Shown here piece after piece: positions 35,383 through 47,289 of a stretch of 64,000 bases of DNA (position 1 is the stretch's first letter; each line of letters begins with the position of its first letter). Below the pieces are notes generated by a model. That model searched no databases. It was not told the origin of the DNA and saw nothing but the letters and a program-made list of their open reading frames with translations. The stretch comes from Ulota crispa (Eukaryota > Streptophyta > Bryopsida > Orthotrichales > Orthotrichaceae). Location of the stretch: positions 24,568,727 to 24,632,726 of the forward strand of contig OY987245.1 in NCBI GenBank assembly GCA_963920765.1, written 5' to 3'. Made by a program: the position numbers and the translations under genes.

Positions 35383-35904
35383 GCTTAATAAGAGGTAGGA
35401 ACGTTGTGCGAAACTTTGGAAAAATGCTGACGCCGACTTTGTGTAGCTTGAATGTGAAAGGTCTAGTAAAACTTTGAATACAAGATAACGTACAAATCAC
35501 ATGTATGTTTTAATTGTGTTGAATGCAAAACTGGTGAGTCGTAGTTTATATTTTTTAAATATCTTAGACGAAGAACGGGGAATTATTAAAAACAAAGAGG
35601 TTTCACGATATAGGGTCCATCTATCACTTGGACTTAGTACCTGCGAATAACGATCACTTCTGATTCGCCAGCACTAGCAGGTTACCGATTGAACTAACCC
35701 ATGGAAGCAAAAAATTGTGCCAGATGGTACCAATTATATACAATCCGGCCAACAAAAATCAGGATCTGAATCACTGGTTGACCCATCATTTCTGAAAAAG
35801 GATTGGCTGAAATTGCAGAATTTAGAAGAAAACACTAGGACATACATATAGATGAACAAACGTACGAGGGTACTTATTCTCACTGAAATATGAAGAAGAA
35901 AGAA
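35383..35904. other. Spacer, no recognised gene
   Basis: Unremarkable DNA. A weak tRNA-like block near 35590-35705 was considered and not accepted. Confidence 0.3.
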
Positions 35905-36256
35905 AGGGAAATTTTTATGGATACTCGTGAAGTTTGCAATTTTTGTAAACATGCCCCTAGTTTTTCAGAAATTGCACATACACGTTTGACATACTTTCAT
36001 AATTGTGGAACTATAATCCTTCTTCACAATTATTAAATGTGTGAGTCACCTACTTTTGAACGATACCTGTATTGTGATTAGCCGTTTTGCACAAGTTGTG
36101 CCTAAAGATAGATGCAATCATGCACCTTTGATAACTGTGGAGAGGGATCTTTCTGCGATCATGAAAGTTTGACAAGGATGTTTGTGCAATTTCTGAAGAA
36201 CTAGGGACATATGTACAAATATTGCAAATTTCACTGGTATCTATCAAATTTTCTCA
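35905..36256. mobile_element. 352-bp palindromic MITE (AGGGAAAATTT family)
   Basis: The left end AGGGAAATTTTTATGGATAC and the right end ATCTATCAAATTTTCTCA are diverged inverses. The arms share AAGTTTGCAATTTTTGTAAACA and its counterpart TGTACAAATATTGCAAATTT. It is older than the copy at 18370, judged by mismatches. No clean target duplication. Confidence 0.6.
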
Positions 36257-37427
36257 AGAAGGAAAAGGGGCGGTAACCCTGTAATACTGTGACCCATCAC
36301 CTATTGCCGAGGAGTAAGGAGAATGGAATAAAAGAAATTCACTGGTATCTAATTCCATTATGCCTGGCTGTGGGGGTTGCAGGTTCCAGAATATTCCCGA
36401 CTTCCATCCAATCGTACAGCGTTTGGATTTTGGAGTTCAACGGGCCATTGGTCTGGAATCTGGGCACTTTAGAAACCGATTACCGAGGCAAGCGAGGTCA
36501 TGCACAAAAGCAATGTGGCTCTTGGAGTTCAGTATTCCCGGACCAATAATAAGTTTAGTAGTGTAGCAATCTGCTTGTCCAGTAAGCTTATGGTTGCTGC
36601 TGCTGCTGAAACCCAGCATCTTGCAAGGCACAAATCCTGGACTCCCAACTTTTCACTGCAATTTTTGCCCTAACCCTCTTACCTTGCGGAGGAGTGTCTC
36701 TGTAGACCACGTGATGGGGGCATGGCCTCCATTTGCAAAGTTTTATGAATGATTAAGGCTTTTTGATTTTGAGCCGCGGAAACTTTGTGAGGTCGTGAAA
36801 AGCAACCGGGAAATGTGAAGAATCAACTGCCCAAGCCCCACTCTGCCGAATCATTGGCTTGGATTTCACTGCAGATATGATGCAGGGGCCACACAGGCCA
36901 AAATAGGCTAAAATAAAATAGCCAGTTTGAAACGGACGAAGAAGTAACTTGTATTTTTGAAAAATTGGGGGACAATCACTTTTCAAGGTTCCATCCACTG
37001 TTTTACTGAACATACTCTTCTTATCATTCTATTGATTCTAGGGCAAGAAGTTTGAGATATTGGCTTGTGAACATTCAAAATTGCTGGTTTTATACATATC
37101 GAAAAAGTGAATGTAAAAAATCAAAAATTCTACTTTTACACAAAGAATTACATGTTGCCACTTGTTTATTACAAACACCATTTTGAAATGCCAATTTAGT
37201 TTGGTTTGGCCCACCTTTGAAGCAAAAGTCCAACCTACACTATATATTGCATTTAGGTTGTCTTAGCAAATAGGTTGCTTTCCTTGAAGGAGTTACCTCA
37301 CAAATCATTGCTTGGTCACTTTGAGGCACATGCAACTCTCGAGATACTAGGCTTTCACATGATTTACAGCTTAGACACCACTAGTTTATTTTATTTGTTT
37401 TTAACTTTGTTGTTGTTACTACATTCT
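36257..37427. other. Intergenic, no recognised gene
   Basis: A less AT-rich block at about 36290-36900 carries an 86-codon frame (36289-36549) without a recognisable domain. It may be an unclassified element. The rest is AT-rich. Confidence 0.3.
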
Positions 37428-38173
37428 TTAACCCCTAAAGGCCCAAGCATTGTTTTTTGGCAACATAAGGATTTAGGGCAGCTCACTACAGGTAGATGCT
37501 TCATCCTTTTTCTTCAAAATTTTCACAAATGATGTGCCAAAGGAATAGCTTTAAGGTCCAACAATCTTCACAACTTTTGACTACATGGATCAAAAGTCAT
37601 TGCATGACATGTTGTTTTTTTTAAACTCTAGGTAGCCTAGGCAGCTCAAAAAACTTCTTTAAAAATTACATTTTTTTGAATTTTCTTTTTGGAATTGGTT
37701 ATTTAGACTTATATGTATGTGGTAAGCTTTGAATCATTGGATTCCAATAAGTTAGGCAAAAGTTACAAGAAGTTTTAGTTGGCATGGAGGTATGGTTTTG
37801 AGAGACTCCATACCTACTCCCAAACTAAAACTTCTTGTAACTTTTGCCTCACTTATTGAAATCCAATGATTCAAAGCTTCCCACATACATATAAGTCTAA
37901 AGAACCAACTCCAAAAAGAAAATTCAAAAAAATGTATTTTTTAAAGAAGTTTTTTGAGCTGCCTAGGCTACCTAGAGTTCAAAAAAAACAACATATCATG
38001 CAATCACTTTTGAACCACGTAATCAAAAGTTATGAAAATTGTTGCACCTTAAAGCTATTCCTCTGACATATCATGTATGAAGTTCAAAGAAAAAAGATGA
38101 AACATACACTTGTAGTGAATTGCCAAAAATCCATTTTGTCCCCCGAAGGGACAAGAGGGCTTTTAGGGGTTAA
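37428..38173. mobile_element. 746-bp fold-back TTAA element
   Basis: The left end TTAACCCCTAAAGGCCC and right end GGGCTTTTAGGGGTTAA are inverses with TTAA at each border. Nearly the whole element is palindromic, with its centre near 37795. CAAAACTTCTTGTAACTTTT-type blocks and CTAGGTAGCCTAGGCAGCTC pair with their inverses on the other arm. Confidence 0.75.
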
Positions 38174-39346
38174 AAGTGTTTATTGCAATAATTGAACATC
38201 ACATTTTTCTTCAATTGCTAATGTTTTTGTTGCAAATGCAACAAATTTTTTTGATGCAAATACAACAATGATTTTGATGCAAATGCAACATACAGAATTT
38301 GCAGTAAGAAGGCACACGAAAACTAGGGGTATAATTATATAATACTCTTAAAGATAACTAGGAGTACACGTGATACCTTTACACAAAACTAAGGCTTTTT
38401 TTAATATTTCAAATAGTACAAAGGGATATTTGGTATCTTGAAATATTTGAGGGGCATTTTTTATATTTTTCCCTAAATTGTAATATTCAGATGCTGAGAA
38501 TCAAAACTTTCAACTGCTTAAACTAGCTAATAGCTGCCCATTTAAAGCTCTACAACTCTAAGATCTAGAAAAAATTTAGATTCTGGATGATTGCCTTCAA
38601 TAATTCTAGGTCCAAACGGGCAGCACAAATTGGTTTTAGTTCCTGATTAAGATCCATTTCCTAATGATTTAATTTGTTGAGATTACACTGGTGTACCAAT
38701 GTTTCCACAGAAGCCATCCTTAAATCATACCGGTAAACAATTTCAGAAACTATTGATCATTATGTTTCAAAAGCTTAGTTTACTGGATCTTGGTAAAAGA
38801 AACTTGCAAGCCTAAAAATTTAGGACAACTTTGCAAATCAAGAGACCTAGAACTAGGGCAATGGTCCAAACGTGCAGATTTATTGTCAATTTAACGGTTT
38901 CATACAAGTTAATGTTGTCTTGACTGAATGGATTGTATTATTGTCAATGGAAATTATAATTCAAATGAGTCCACAATTTGTATCATCAAAATGACTAAAG
39001 AAAATTGCATTTGCTAGTCCAAGTTAAATAAAGCTGGACAAAAGAAAAGTCTTCTCTTGATCTACTCAATACTACTAGAAATTATGATTCTTAGTCCTTG
39101 ACTTGTTAAAAAGTGTTTCAATGTGCCTTCAATGGAATTTCTCTCTCAACTTTAGGAGGGGCTGAATCTGACACCAAAATAACCTTCCTTGATAGAAGCG
39201 AGACGTCTCTCTCCAATTGTGCAAGGTTTGCCTCATAACTGCATTCAAAATCAACCATTAGTTCACACAAGTATGGAGGATGCTTTGCCATAACATAAAT
39301 AGTGAAACGTAATTTAGAGTGTCATAAAGTGGATAGCGCTTGCTAT
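38174..39346. other. AT-rich spacer
   Basis: Includes short ATGCAAA/CAACA repeats at 38215-38295. No gene recognised. Confidence 0.3.
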
Positions 39347-39603
39347 CACTAGTAGAAAATTCAGCACAAAATCAACAGAATTTCAACCAAAAATTGTTGA
39401 TTTTTTTTGTGAATTTGGTCAAGTTGATTTGGGTACTTTTCTGTTGATTTTCTGTTGATTATTTACAGTTTTTTGTTAATTTGTTGTTGATTTCTATTAC
39501 ATATTTTATGTTGTTCAATTCTATTTCTTTTCATTTTTTAATTTCTTTTTCATAGAATTTCATTTTATTTTATGAAAATGTGAACTTTTTAGGGGACGGG
39601 AAG

Positions 39604-39689
39604 CTGCCCAAACCCTTGGGCAACTGCCCGAACCCTGGGGCAACTGCCCAAATTCTTGGGCAGCTGCCCAAACTTTAGTGCAGCTACCC
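39604..39689. repeat. 20-bp tandem repeat, four copies, each with internal dyad
   Basis: The unit is close to CTGCCCAAACCCTTGGGCAA. Each unit is itself imperfectly self-complementary through the TTGGGCA/CTGCCCAA junction. It lies in the left part of the CACTA-type element. Confidence 0.8.
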
Positions 39690-40280
39690 ATAGTGGGGTT
39701 TGAACCCTTCACTTCTCCTCTCACACTCCACAACTTTAGCACATTCTCAAAACCACTAGAAAATGTGCAAATGCACATGCACACATTGGTATCTTGATTC
39801 TATTTGTACATTAAATGTTCATGTTTTTAATAATCCAATAGACTTTGGAGGCTATTTCGGCCCATTAAAGGACTTTTTTCAAAAAACTTAGAATTAAGAA
39901 AAGTTAGTAAATGTATTTTACTTTCACCTCCAATAATTTTTTTTGGATTTCAATCTTTTCATCAAAAGTTATGAGCTAAAATCAGAGAAGGTGTTTAGAA
40001 ATTTTAAATAAATTGTTTATTTCCATCCTTTTGATTTTGTTTATAAATTTTTTTTGGAATTCACAAATCTCATAAGGATTGTTGCAGGCAAAGGTTGGAT
40101 TCATTAATAATTATTATTTAGTGTTAGTTTTTTTGTAAAAAGAACCTTATTTTGTTAAAATAGCCTCTATAGTTTGATAGCTTCAAATAACATGAAGTCG
40201 TGAAAAGTTATGGAATTAAAACCTTGCAATTATAAAATCAAAATTCTATAGACTTTTGACTAGTTTTGGATATTTTTTAA

Positions 40281-40692
40281 GGGCATTAATATGTGAACCA
40301 CACCCTTTGAACTACTATACCACACCCTTGGAGTAAATTTTAGATTTCTACCATCAAAACTTTGAGTTTGAGAATTTTGAATTCAAATTTGGAGTTAGAG
40401 ACCATGGTATTGTCTAGGACCATAAAAAAAATTGCAATTCAACAACACCCAATAAAAAAGCTTATCTTCTTTTACAAACAAAAGTAAAATTAACAATTTT
40501 CTCCCTAACTAAACTTTTTCATTGAGTGTTGTTGAATTGCAACTTTTTTTATGGTTCTAGACAATACTATGGTCTCTAAGTCCAAATTTGAATTCAAAAT
40601 TTTCAAATTCAGCTTTTTGATGGTAGAAATCTAAAATTTACCTTGTGGTGTGGTATAGTAGTTGGAAGGGTGTGGTACACATATCAATTCCC
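40281..40692. mobile_element. 412-bp palindromic insert in the CACTA-type element
   Basis: The ends GGGCATTAATATGTGAACC and GGTACACATATCAATTCCC are inverses, and the arms pair along their length (CCACACCCTT, GAATTCAAATTTGG, GTTGTTGAATTGCAA). The centre is near 40488. No target duplication identified. Confidence 0.65.
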
Positions 40693-41389
40693 ATCTTTTA
40701 AAGCTTATAAAAATATTTTATAAAACTGTTTTTTTTTAATTCATTTGGTTAGTAATAGAAGGAAAAGTACTAAAAGTACGTTTTAAGTCTTTCAAAATAT
40801 CAAGTTTACGCCAAAAATATGTGAAACATAAAAAATAGTCCTTATTTTTTGTAGGAATATCAATTATACTCCTATTATTTTGGAAAATTAATAAAATAAC
40901 TCTTCTATTTTGAAATGTTAAATATATCCTTGTGTTATTTGAAATGTAAAAATCACCTTTGGTTTCTTGTAAGAATTTGCATTAAACTATACACTTGGTT
41001 ATCATGTAACACAAAGATATTTTTGGTACTTTTAATCCTTAAGGGACATATATGATTTCTTCAAAGAATTGAGGAGCATCTTTTATATTTGTTTGTAAAT
41101 AAATATTAATATTTAAAACAACAAAATGTTGTACTTTTTATATAAAATTTTGTTAAATTAGTGAAGTTGTATCCAAAAGTATCTAGATTAACAAAAAACT
41201 GTTGAGTTTTTGCTTATTATGGTCATGTTTTTACTTGACTTTAAAGGTTGCTAATTTTAAATCTTACCAAATTGTGAAAAGTAAAGAAAATAAAACCAGT
41301 CAATGTACACTCAAACTTCTAAAAGATTCTTTTTTTCAAAAAACTTCTTTTATTTTTTAAAACTTCAAAAAAATTTAATGAGGTCCAAA

Positions 41390-42079
41390 GAGATTTTAGA
41401 AAGATTTCAAAAACAAACCTAAACTATTGTGATAGTTTTTTTGAAAGTATTTTGATGATTTACAAAAAGATTCCTAAAAGACTCTAATTTAGTCTAAGAG
41501 ATTCTATTTCTATAAGTATTTCAAAGTACTTTAACAAATTTCATAAAGATTTTAAAAAGATTCTCAAAGATTCCAAAAAGGTTTTTGAAAATTCTTAGAT
41601 ATTTTCAAAGATTTTTTGAATTTCAAAAAAGATTCTCAAAGATTCCAAATGATTCTCAAAGATTTCTAAAAGATTCTCAAAGATTCTCAAAGATTTCCAA
41701 AGATTCTTGAAGATTCTAAAAAGATTCTCAAAGATTCTCAAAGATTCTCAAAGATTCTCAAACATTCTCGAAGATTCCAAAAAAACTTGAAAAGATTCCA
41801 AAAGATTCCAAAAGATTTTCAAAGATTCTTCAAAGATTCTCAAACATTCTCAATTGTTCTCAAACATTCTCAAAGATTCCAAAAAAACTTGAAAAGATTA
41901 CAAAAGATTTCCAAAGATTCATGAAGATTCCTAAAAGATTCTCAAAGATTCTAAAGTCTCAAAAAGATTCTTAAATATTCTTAAAAATCTTGAAAAGATT
42001 TTCAATGATTCCCAAAAGATTCTTGAAGATTCTTAAAGATTCACAAAAAATTCCCAAAAGATCTTCAAAAGATTCCAAA
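41390..42079. repeat. Degenerate 10-11-bp tandem array (AAAGATTCTC)
   Basis: Dozens of copies of AAAGATTCTC and variants (CAAAAGATTC, CAAACATTCT) run almost without interruption. Coding capacity is nil. Expansion inside a CACTA element is a common way such elements grow. Confidence 0.85.
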
Positions 42080-42233
42080 ATTTCAGTTGATTTAGATAAT
42101 GGTGTCCAAATCAACAGAACGTGTTTAGTTTTTTACAGAATTCTGTTAAATTAGTCAATTAGCGTGGGCAAGTGCCCAAATCAACAAGAAATTGTTGGTT
42201 TTCTGTTGTTTTGGAAGGAGTTTTCTATTAGTG

Positions 42234-42780
42234 TACCTAATATGCTCATGTAACATGTTGAGTAGAATTACCACCAAAAGACACTTTTTTTAATAACAAT
42301 CTTACTATGTAATGCGTCATAAAGCAGCAAAGACCTAACAACCATATAAGTTGCTCATAGCACCTCTTAATAGATTGAAATTCTTTGTAACTACAAGTAA
42401 GAAGGTCTTAGGATAAAAGATACAAAAAAATTGAAGTTATTGTTTGTTACAAAAAGGTTATTGACACTCACATTCAATGATTACTTGACATTTTTGGTCA
42501 AAAATTTGTTGATTACAGTGCCTTATACTACAAGACCGATAATACTCTATTTTGGACAATGAAGGTCAATGTGACATTATTAACCATTTTTTGGTAGGGC
42601 CACTTGTATTGACTGCCATACACAAAGAATCTTATATACTACGTACATCCATTTGAGGACCCTTCTCCACTTTTTAGACAAGAGATTCATAAAAGTGCTA
42701 GTTTTGTCCTTTGCAATAAATGAAACAAAAACCTCAATGGTTTGTGACGTGCCAATGGCTATGTTGTTTAAAATTCTTAA
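42234..42780. other. Spacer at the enkurin-like gene 3' side
   Basis: No gene of its own. If the enkurin-like gene has a further 3' exon it could lie here, but I could not recognise one. Confidence 0.3.
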
Positions 42781-45700
42781 TTATGTGAAACTTGGAAATA
42801 GACATTTCGTATTTTCACAAAGTGTTGAGAGAAGTAAGACAAAAGAAAAAAGTTTAGGGGACAAAATGCTATGTTTCAAGTAAAGAATGCATCCACGTTG
42901 GGGTATGATTTTGTCAAACCTCTCTTTGCGTCTAATCTTGGATATCATGTCCAAAACAACGGATTGTTGTTGGTACTGTCGATTAGTGTCTGCCCACTTC
43001 AGCTTCAAATTGTTCATCATTGTTATCCTCTCCTTTTCATCCAATCTGCACCTCACAATTGCAAAAGGTGTAAGTAAGCTACGGAGTTCAACCTAAATTT
43101 CATTCAAAATGATGGAATGGTGACTTTGTTTAAGATATATCTAATCAATAATATGAAGAACAGGCATTGGAAAAAGCTTTTATATCATTTGGAGATTCAA
43201 GTACATCATGTTGACCTTACGCATAACGAATGCTTAGTTGTTTCATTCAATTTTATACTTGTGCTCAAATATTTCCTTATCCCTGATGCTGACAATTTTG
43301 CTTGGTGCAAACAATTGGGGATTATTTGCACCAAATCGCAGGGAAAAGCTGCCAAGTACACACAAACCCTTACTGGAGCCTGGGGTGAAGTTCGGTAGCC
43401 TTGAACCTAAGCCTTAGCATTCAACGCAATATTTGTTAATTTAAGAAAACAATGCAATTTTGGGACTTTTGGATTTTATGTTTTCAAGAGACTTTTGATG
43501 ATTTCGTGTGAATTTTATGATGTTTTCTTCAAGACCTGACATCAACAATGTAATATCTTGAAAAGGTGATGAAAAAATCACTTGAAATCACCAAAATATT
43601 CTGAAGAATGCAAAATTCAATATCCCAAAATCGAATTTGGGATATTGAAATTTTCCCAAATAAACAAATATCGTGTCATTCTGTAAAATATCTGTTGATC
43701 GAGGTTATTTGTAGCAAGATTTCTTAGCCAGGCTTTGTAGTGTTCAATCCAAGGATTCTCAGACAGATTCTGGTTGCTGAGACCAAAGAGGCAAAGGTTT
43801 AGAGGGATGCCTGGATGGTGTGAATCTGTACCTGCGAGAGCCTTCGTGTTTGCATTTGGCCTGCTCATCAGGACTGTCCTTCTTCTTTTGCTCCGCTGCT
43901 TGCCTCATTTGAGTGGTCAAGTACGATGGCAGCTTTCCATAGCTCTTCTTCATGAGATACCTCCTCATCTGCTTCGGACATTTCGACATGTCGGGCCCTG
44001 TCCATTCCAACCCAAATTCAAAGCTTTTCATCGGACACATGTGATGTTCATCAGGACTGTCTAGCTTGCTTGCTTATTTGCTAGCTCCTCTTCCTTGCAG
44101 CATTTTTGGACAATCTCTAAATATCACCTACAACTGAGACTCACGTTTCACGGCTCAAAACACAAATATGCTGTAGAGTTAGATTGGAGTTCCTGTCTTT
44201 AAAAAAGCCCTAATCTAGAGAATATCTGCCATTATAACGAGCCTAATTAATTAAAACGTGTGCTAAACATAAGTCCACAATCCACAGATGACTGTCAATT
44301 GCCACAATTTCAATCATTGTGAACATTTATGGACCGGGACCTTGGTGAAGAAATTGGCCACTTTCCATATGATTGTTTCATGATATTGTCTCAGTATTAC
44401 GTACTATCTTCAAAGGAAATTCTTGTCATCATTGTATCCCTAGTGAGACGTTCCCCCAAAAATATTCTCTTCACTAGATAGATTCTCTTTCTGTTTGGCT
44501 AAAAGGTCTTGAGAATCATTATTTTTAGTGAAACCTCCAAGATTCCTGTAGTGTTATTTATTGACAGGCCGGTTGATTCCCTAGTGAGCATACATAAGAT
44601 TACTCCTTCCGAGCTATGTCAAATGACAATCCTCGTATCTCTCATTGCTAACGAAGAGTTGAAAGATGTTTGGAGCCCCAACATTCACAAAATCCGTGAA
44701 CCTTGCTTGGGTATAAGGAGTCTGTAAAGATAGTACTGTTCTGAGAATCAGTGAATTATTTACTGGAATGGATCATTTGCTCTGCGTTCCTCTTGATGAA
44801 GTCCAGTATTTTGACCCTTCCATAAGCCTGCACACGAACATTGAACCCATTCTTTTACGATTCATTGAAAAACCAAACAATTTCAGAAAGCTTTACATAG
44901 AATCAGAAACTAAAAGATCTATGATTCGACGAGTCTCAATTTAGTCAAAGGGGTCATACTAAGGCCTCTATATCTATGACAGTCTGTAAACCGTGCAAAG
45001 ACGCTTAGCAGGGCAAGTCACAATACATCTGAGTCACAGTTCGAATCAAATGACACTACTAAAGCTTAAGAGAGTCTGCATGCATCTGTTCTTAGCAAAT
45101 AAAATTCTGGGTTATATGATTGTTTTTCCTGTTGGAACAAACAATTAAGTTACTTTCCAAAATAGAAAGAGGACTAAGAGTCAAATCCTGAGATCAGAAT
45201 TTTCATGATTATAGATAGAAAAATTGTTGGTGCTGCAAAAAGGGGAGAACCAAATCGCTTGATGAGCTTACCGGTCGGTCTCTGGGGACGTCCGGCTTTC
45301 GTTTCACGTGCGTGGTGCATCTTTGTTGTTCTGCAAATTTTTCAGCATTTAAGATTAGTAAATTCGACTTGAAGATGGACAAGATGGGGGTCTATGTAAA
45401 GAAAGTAAGACTCACAGGTATGTAGTACATTAAGAAAAGGCTAGCAAATTTGCACGTCATTGAACACCTCATTTATTAACGACCATAACCCTGGTGAGAA
45501 ATGCAAAAACCAATCTTGCTGGCCACATATCCAAAACTGCTATAGCAAAAGCTCTAGCTATCCTGATCGACATGTCCATCGATTACTGAATCTCGACAGA
45601 GCAACAAAGTAAGCTTGATACAGAGGCATCAAGTCTGAATTCTATGATAACATTGAGAACCTTCTCCTGCCATAATGCCATCCAATGCCAGTTGAAACAT

Positions 45701-46284
45701 GATATTGAAGGCCTTTCAAAGTCCCTTCGGGAGATGTCAAGGTAATTAGTGACGTAAAAAGGTCATCTCTGTTAGAATGGTGATTGTCAAAGCTCCAAAA
45801 TTATGACATGTAAGCATAGTGAAGGGCTCTAAAACCTGATGTTTTGCCATGATTTTAACGAACATGACAATGGGAAGAACTGCTCAAGATGTGTACCGTA
45901 GATGACAATGGGCTCCTTGGAATGTTTTTTCAAGAAATTTCTTGTGCTTGGCTTAAAGGATCCCAACGGACGTCCAAAGGTGGCAGCCAGCTTCTGCTTC
46001 ATCTGCAGCTTCAGTTTCCTAGTGATTTTCTCCACTCGTCGGTCCCGCTGCACCCATCCACCATCCACGACTTCAATAAATTCACGATGCATGCATTCCA
46101 CTTAGTCTACTCGATATACTTTCAAGTAACACGGGTTCTCGACGAACACAGCACTTTTGAAAAGGTAAGGAATGCAATGAAAAACAGGCCGTACAAGTTC
46201 TTTGGCAGTGGGAGGGGGTGTCTTTGGCTTGAATGCCTCCGGGGGCTTGATGATGCTGTACACACTCTCGTGAGAGTTCCACAT
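42781..46284 (-). CDS. Enkurin-like axonemal protein
   Basis: Six exons on the minus strand: 46186-46284, 45897-46047, 45272-45330, 44764-44827, 43832-43997 and 43051 downward. They join in frame through GT-AG sites and give about 269 aa if the last exon runs to the stop at 42781. Mammalian enkurin has about 256. Matching features in order: ESVYSIIKPPE at the N-terminus; TFGRPLGSFKPSTRNFLKKH then SKEP; KRKPDVPRDRP; a DFIKRNAEQMI segment; YLMKKSYGKLPSYLTTQ; and the C-terminal helix LDEKERITMMNNLKLKWADT with SKIRRKER. Enkurin is a ciliary adaptor and microtubule inner protein of motile axonemes. In plants it implies flagellated sperm. The sequence after RRKER looks unrelated, so a missed last exon (donor GAGAG/GTTTGA) is possible. 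The last acceptor is ambiguous by six bases. A MITE lies in intron 5. Confidence 0.8.
43423..43677. mobile_element. 255-bp MITE in an enkurin-like gene intron, TSD ATTC
   Basis: The ends are AACGCAATATTTGTTAATTT and the inverse closing AAACAAATATCGTGTC. ATTC flanks both sides (43419-43422 and 43678-43681). Same length as the copy in the annexin intron (29875-30129). The outermost right bases have drifted. Confidence 0.7.
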
Positions 46285-47150
46285 CTTCACTGACAACAAA
46301 AATGATCTCTAAAGAGAGAGAGAATCTTGCTGTGGTCTCAGCTGAATGTCACCTTAGTAAAATGAAATTAGCCGCAAACTATAGTTTTGCATTATTGCAA
46401 CCCCACTTCTGCAACAGAATCTAGTCAGAAGCATATACACAAGCAGTGTCATTCATGCATGTTACAGTGCACATTCTACAGTGTCCGCACATTATCTACA
46501 TAGAACGTTTTATAACCCAGGATTCCACAACTTCGTCGACACGACCTAAATCTCCTCAAACCTAATTCGTTTATCGAAGGTCTGAGGAACATGTCAACTA
46601 AACTTGGCGACAGAAAACGATGTTGCCACATCAAAGACCTTGGCTTTCCTCAAGAGCCTGAGCACGTAGAAATGCCACCATCTTCCTGTTCATATCAAGC
46701 CATTGGCGGGGTTAGAGTGAAACAAGCATCGAGAGTTACAGATCATGACCATGTCATGATGTCTATTCTCACAACACATTGAACAATCAGCCCCTCAACA
46801 ATCATGCCTTCAACATTAAGCGATATGAAGCCGGATTTATATAAAAAATATGAAAAGAAGATTAGAAGTCGATGCTTTTGAATTGACTCCACTTTAGGGG
46901 AAAAATACTGGAAGCCTTACGAACCGGCCAGCCAGCAACCGTAAGTTATGGTGTCTCTTCAGCCCCCATATCAGCTGAACTCTCGCCATCTTTACTTGCA
47001 TCCAGCACAACAGCCGCGGCGGACATCTACCCATTAAGGACGCTCCACTTGAGACCGTAGTCGTAGAGGACACAAGATGCAACTAAGAACTTCAGTCTTG
47101 GTTTTGAAAGGTCATATCTGTTAACTGTTTTAGACCCGTCTACACCTGAA
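46285..47150. other. Upstream region of the enkurin-like gene
   Basis: Should contain promoter and 5' leader. Frames at 46591-46782 (+) and 46894-47221 (-) have no recognised domain. Confidence 0.35.
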
Positions 47151-47230
47151 AACACCATATTAAGTAAATTGGGAAAAACCATGGTCCCACTTTGTACTTC
47201 ACCTAGATTCAGAACAGTCACCTAGAAACT
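47151..47230. mobile_element. Left terminus of an AACG-type element
   Basis: AACACCATATTAAGTAAATT followed by GGGAAAA and TTGTACTTCACCTA matches the left ends of the MITEs at 16094 and 29875, and TCACCTAG half-sites follow. TGAA precedes it. I found no matching right end with TGAA in the window, so this is either a truncated MITE or the border of the larger transposon reaching 54.3 kb. Confidence 0.55.
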
Positions 47231-47289
47231 GTTCACACAACATTAAATCGGGATTTACTTGACTATTGACCATCTCCGGGTCTGTCTTA

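Larger units (their letters stand above)
39347..42233. mobile_element. Non-autonomous CACTA-type element, 2.9 kb
   Basis: The element starts CACTAGTAGAAAA and ends TTTTCTATTAGTG, a 13-bp inverted repeat with one mismatch. The flanking triplets are TAT and TAC, so a 3-bp target duplication may have decayed by one base. Both ends carry clustered TGTTGATTT-like subterminal motifs, typical of CACTA elements. There is no transposase frame. The interior holds a 20-bp tandem repeat, a nested palindrome and a long degenerate GATTCTCAAA array. Confidence 0.7.

Noticed and set aside
35590-35705. tRNA-like block, minus strand, beginning GGGTTAGTTCAATCGGTAAC
   Set aside because: The first part resembles an A box, but no credible B box, acceptor stem or anticodon arm could be folded.
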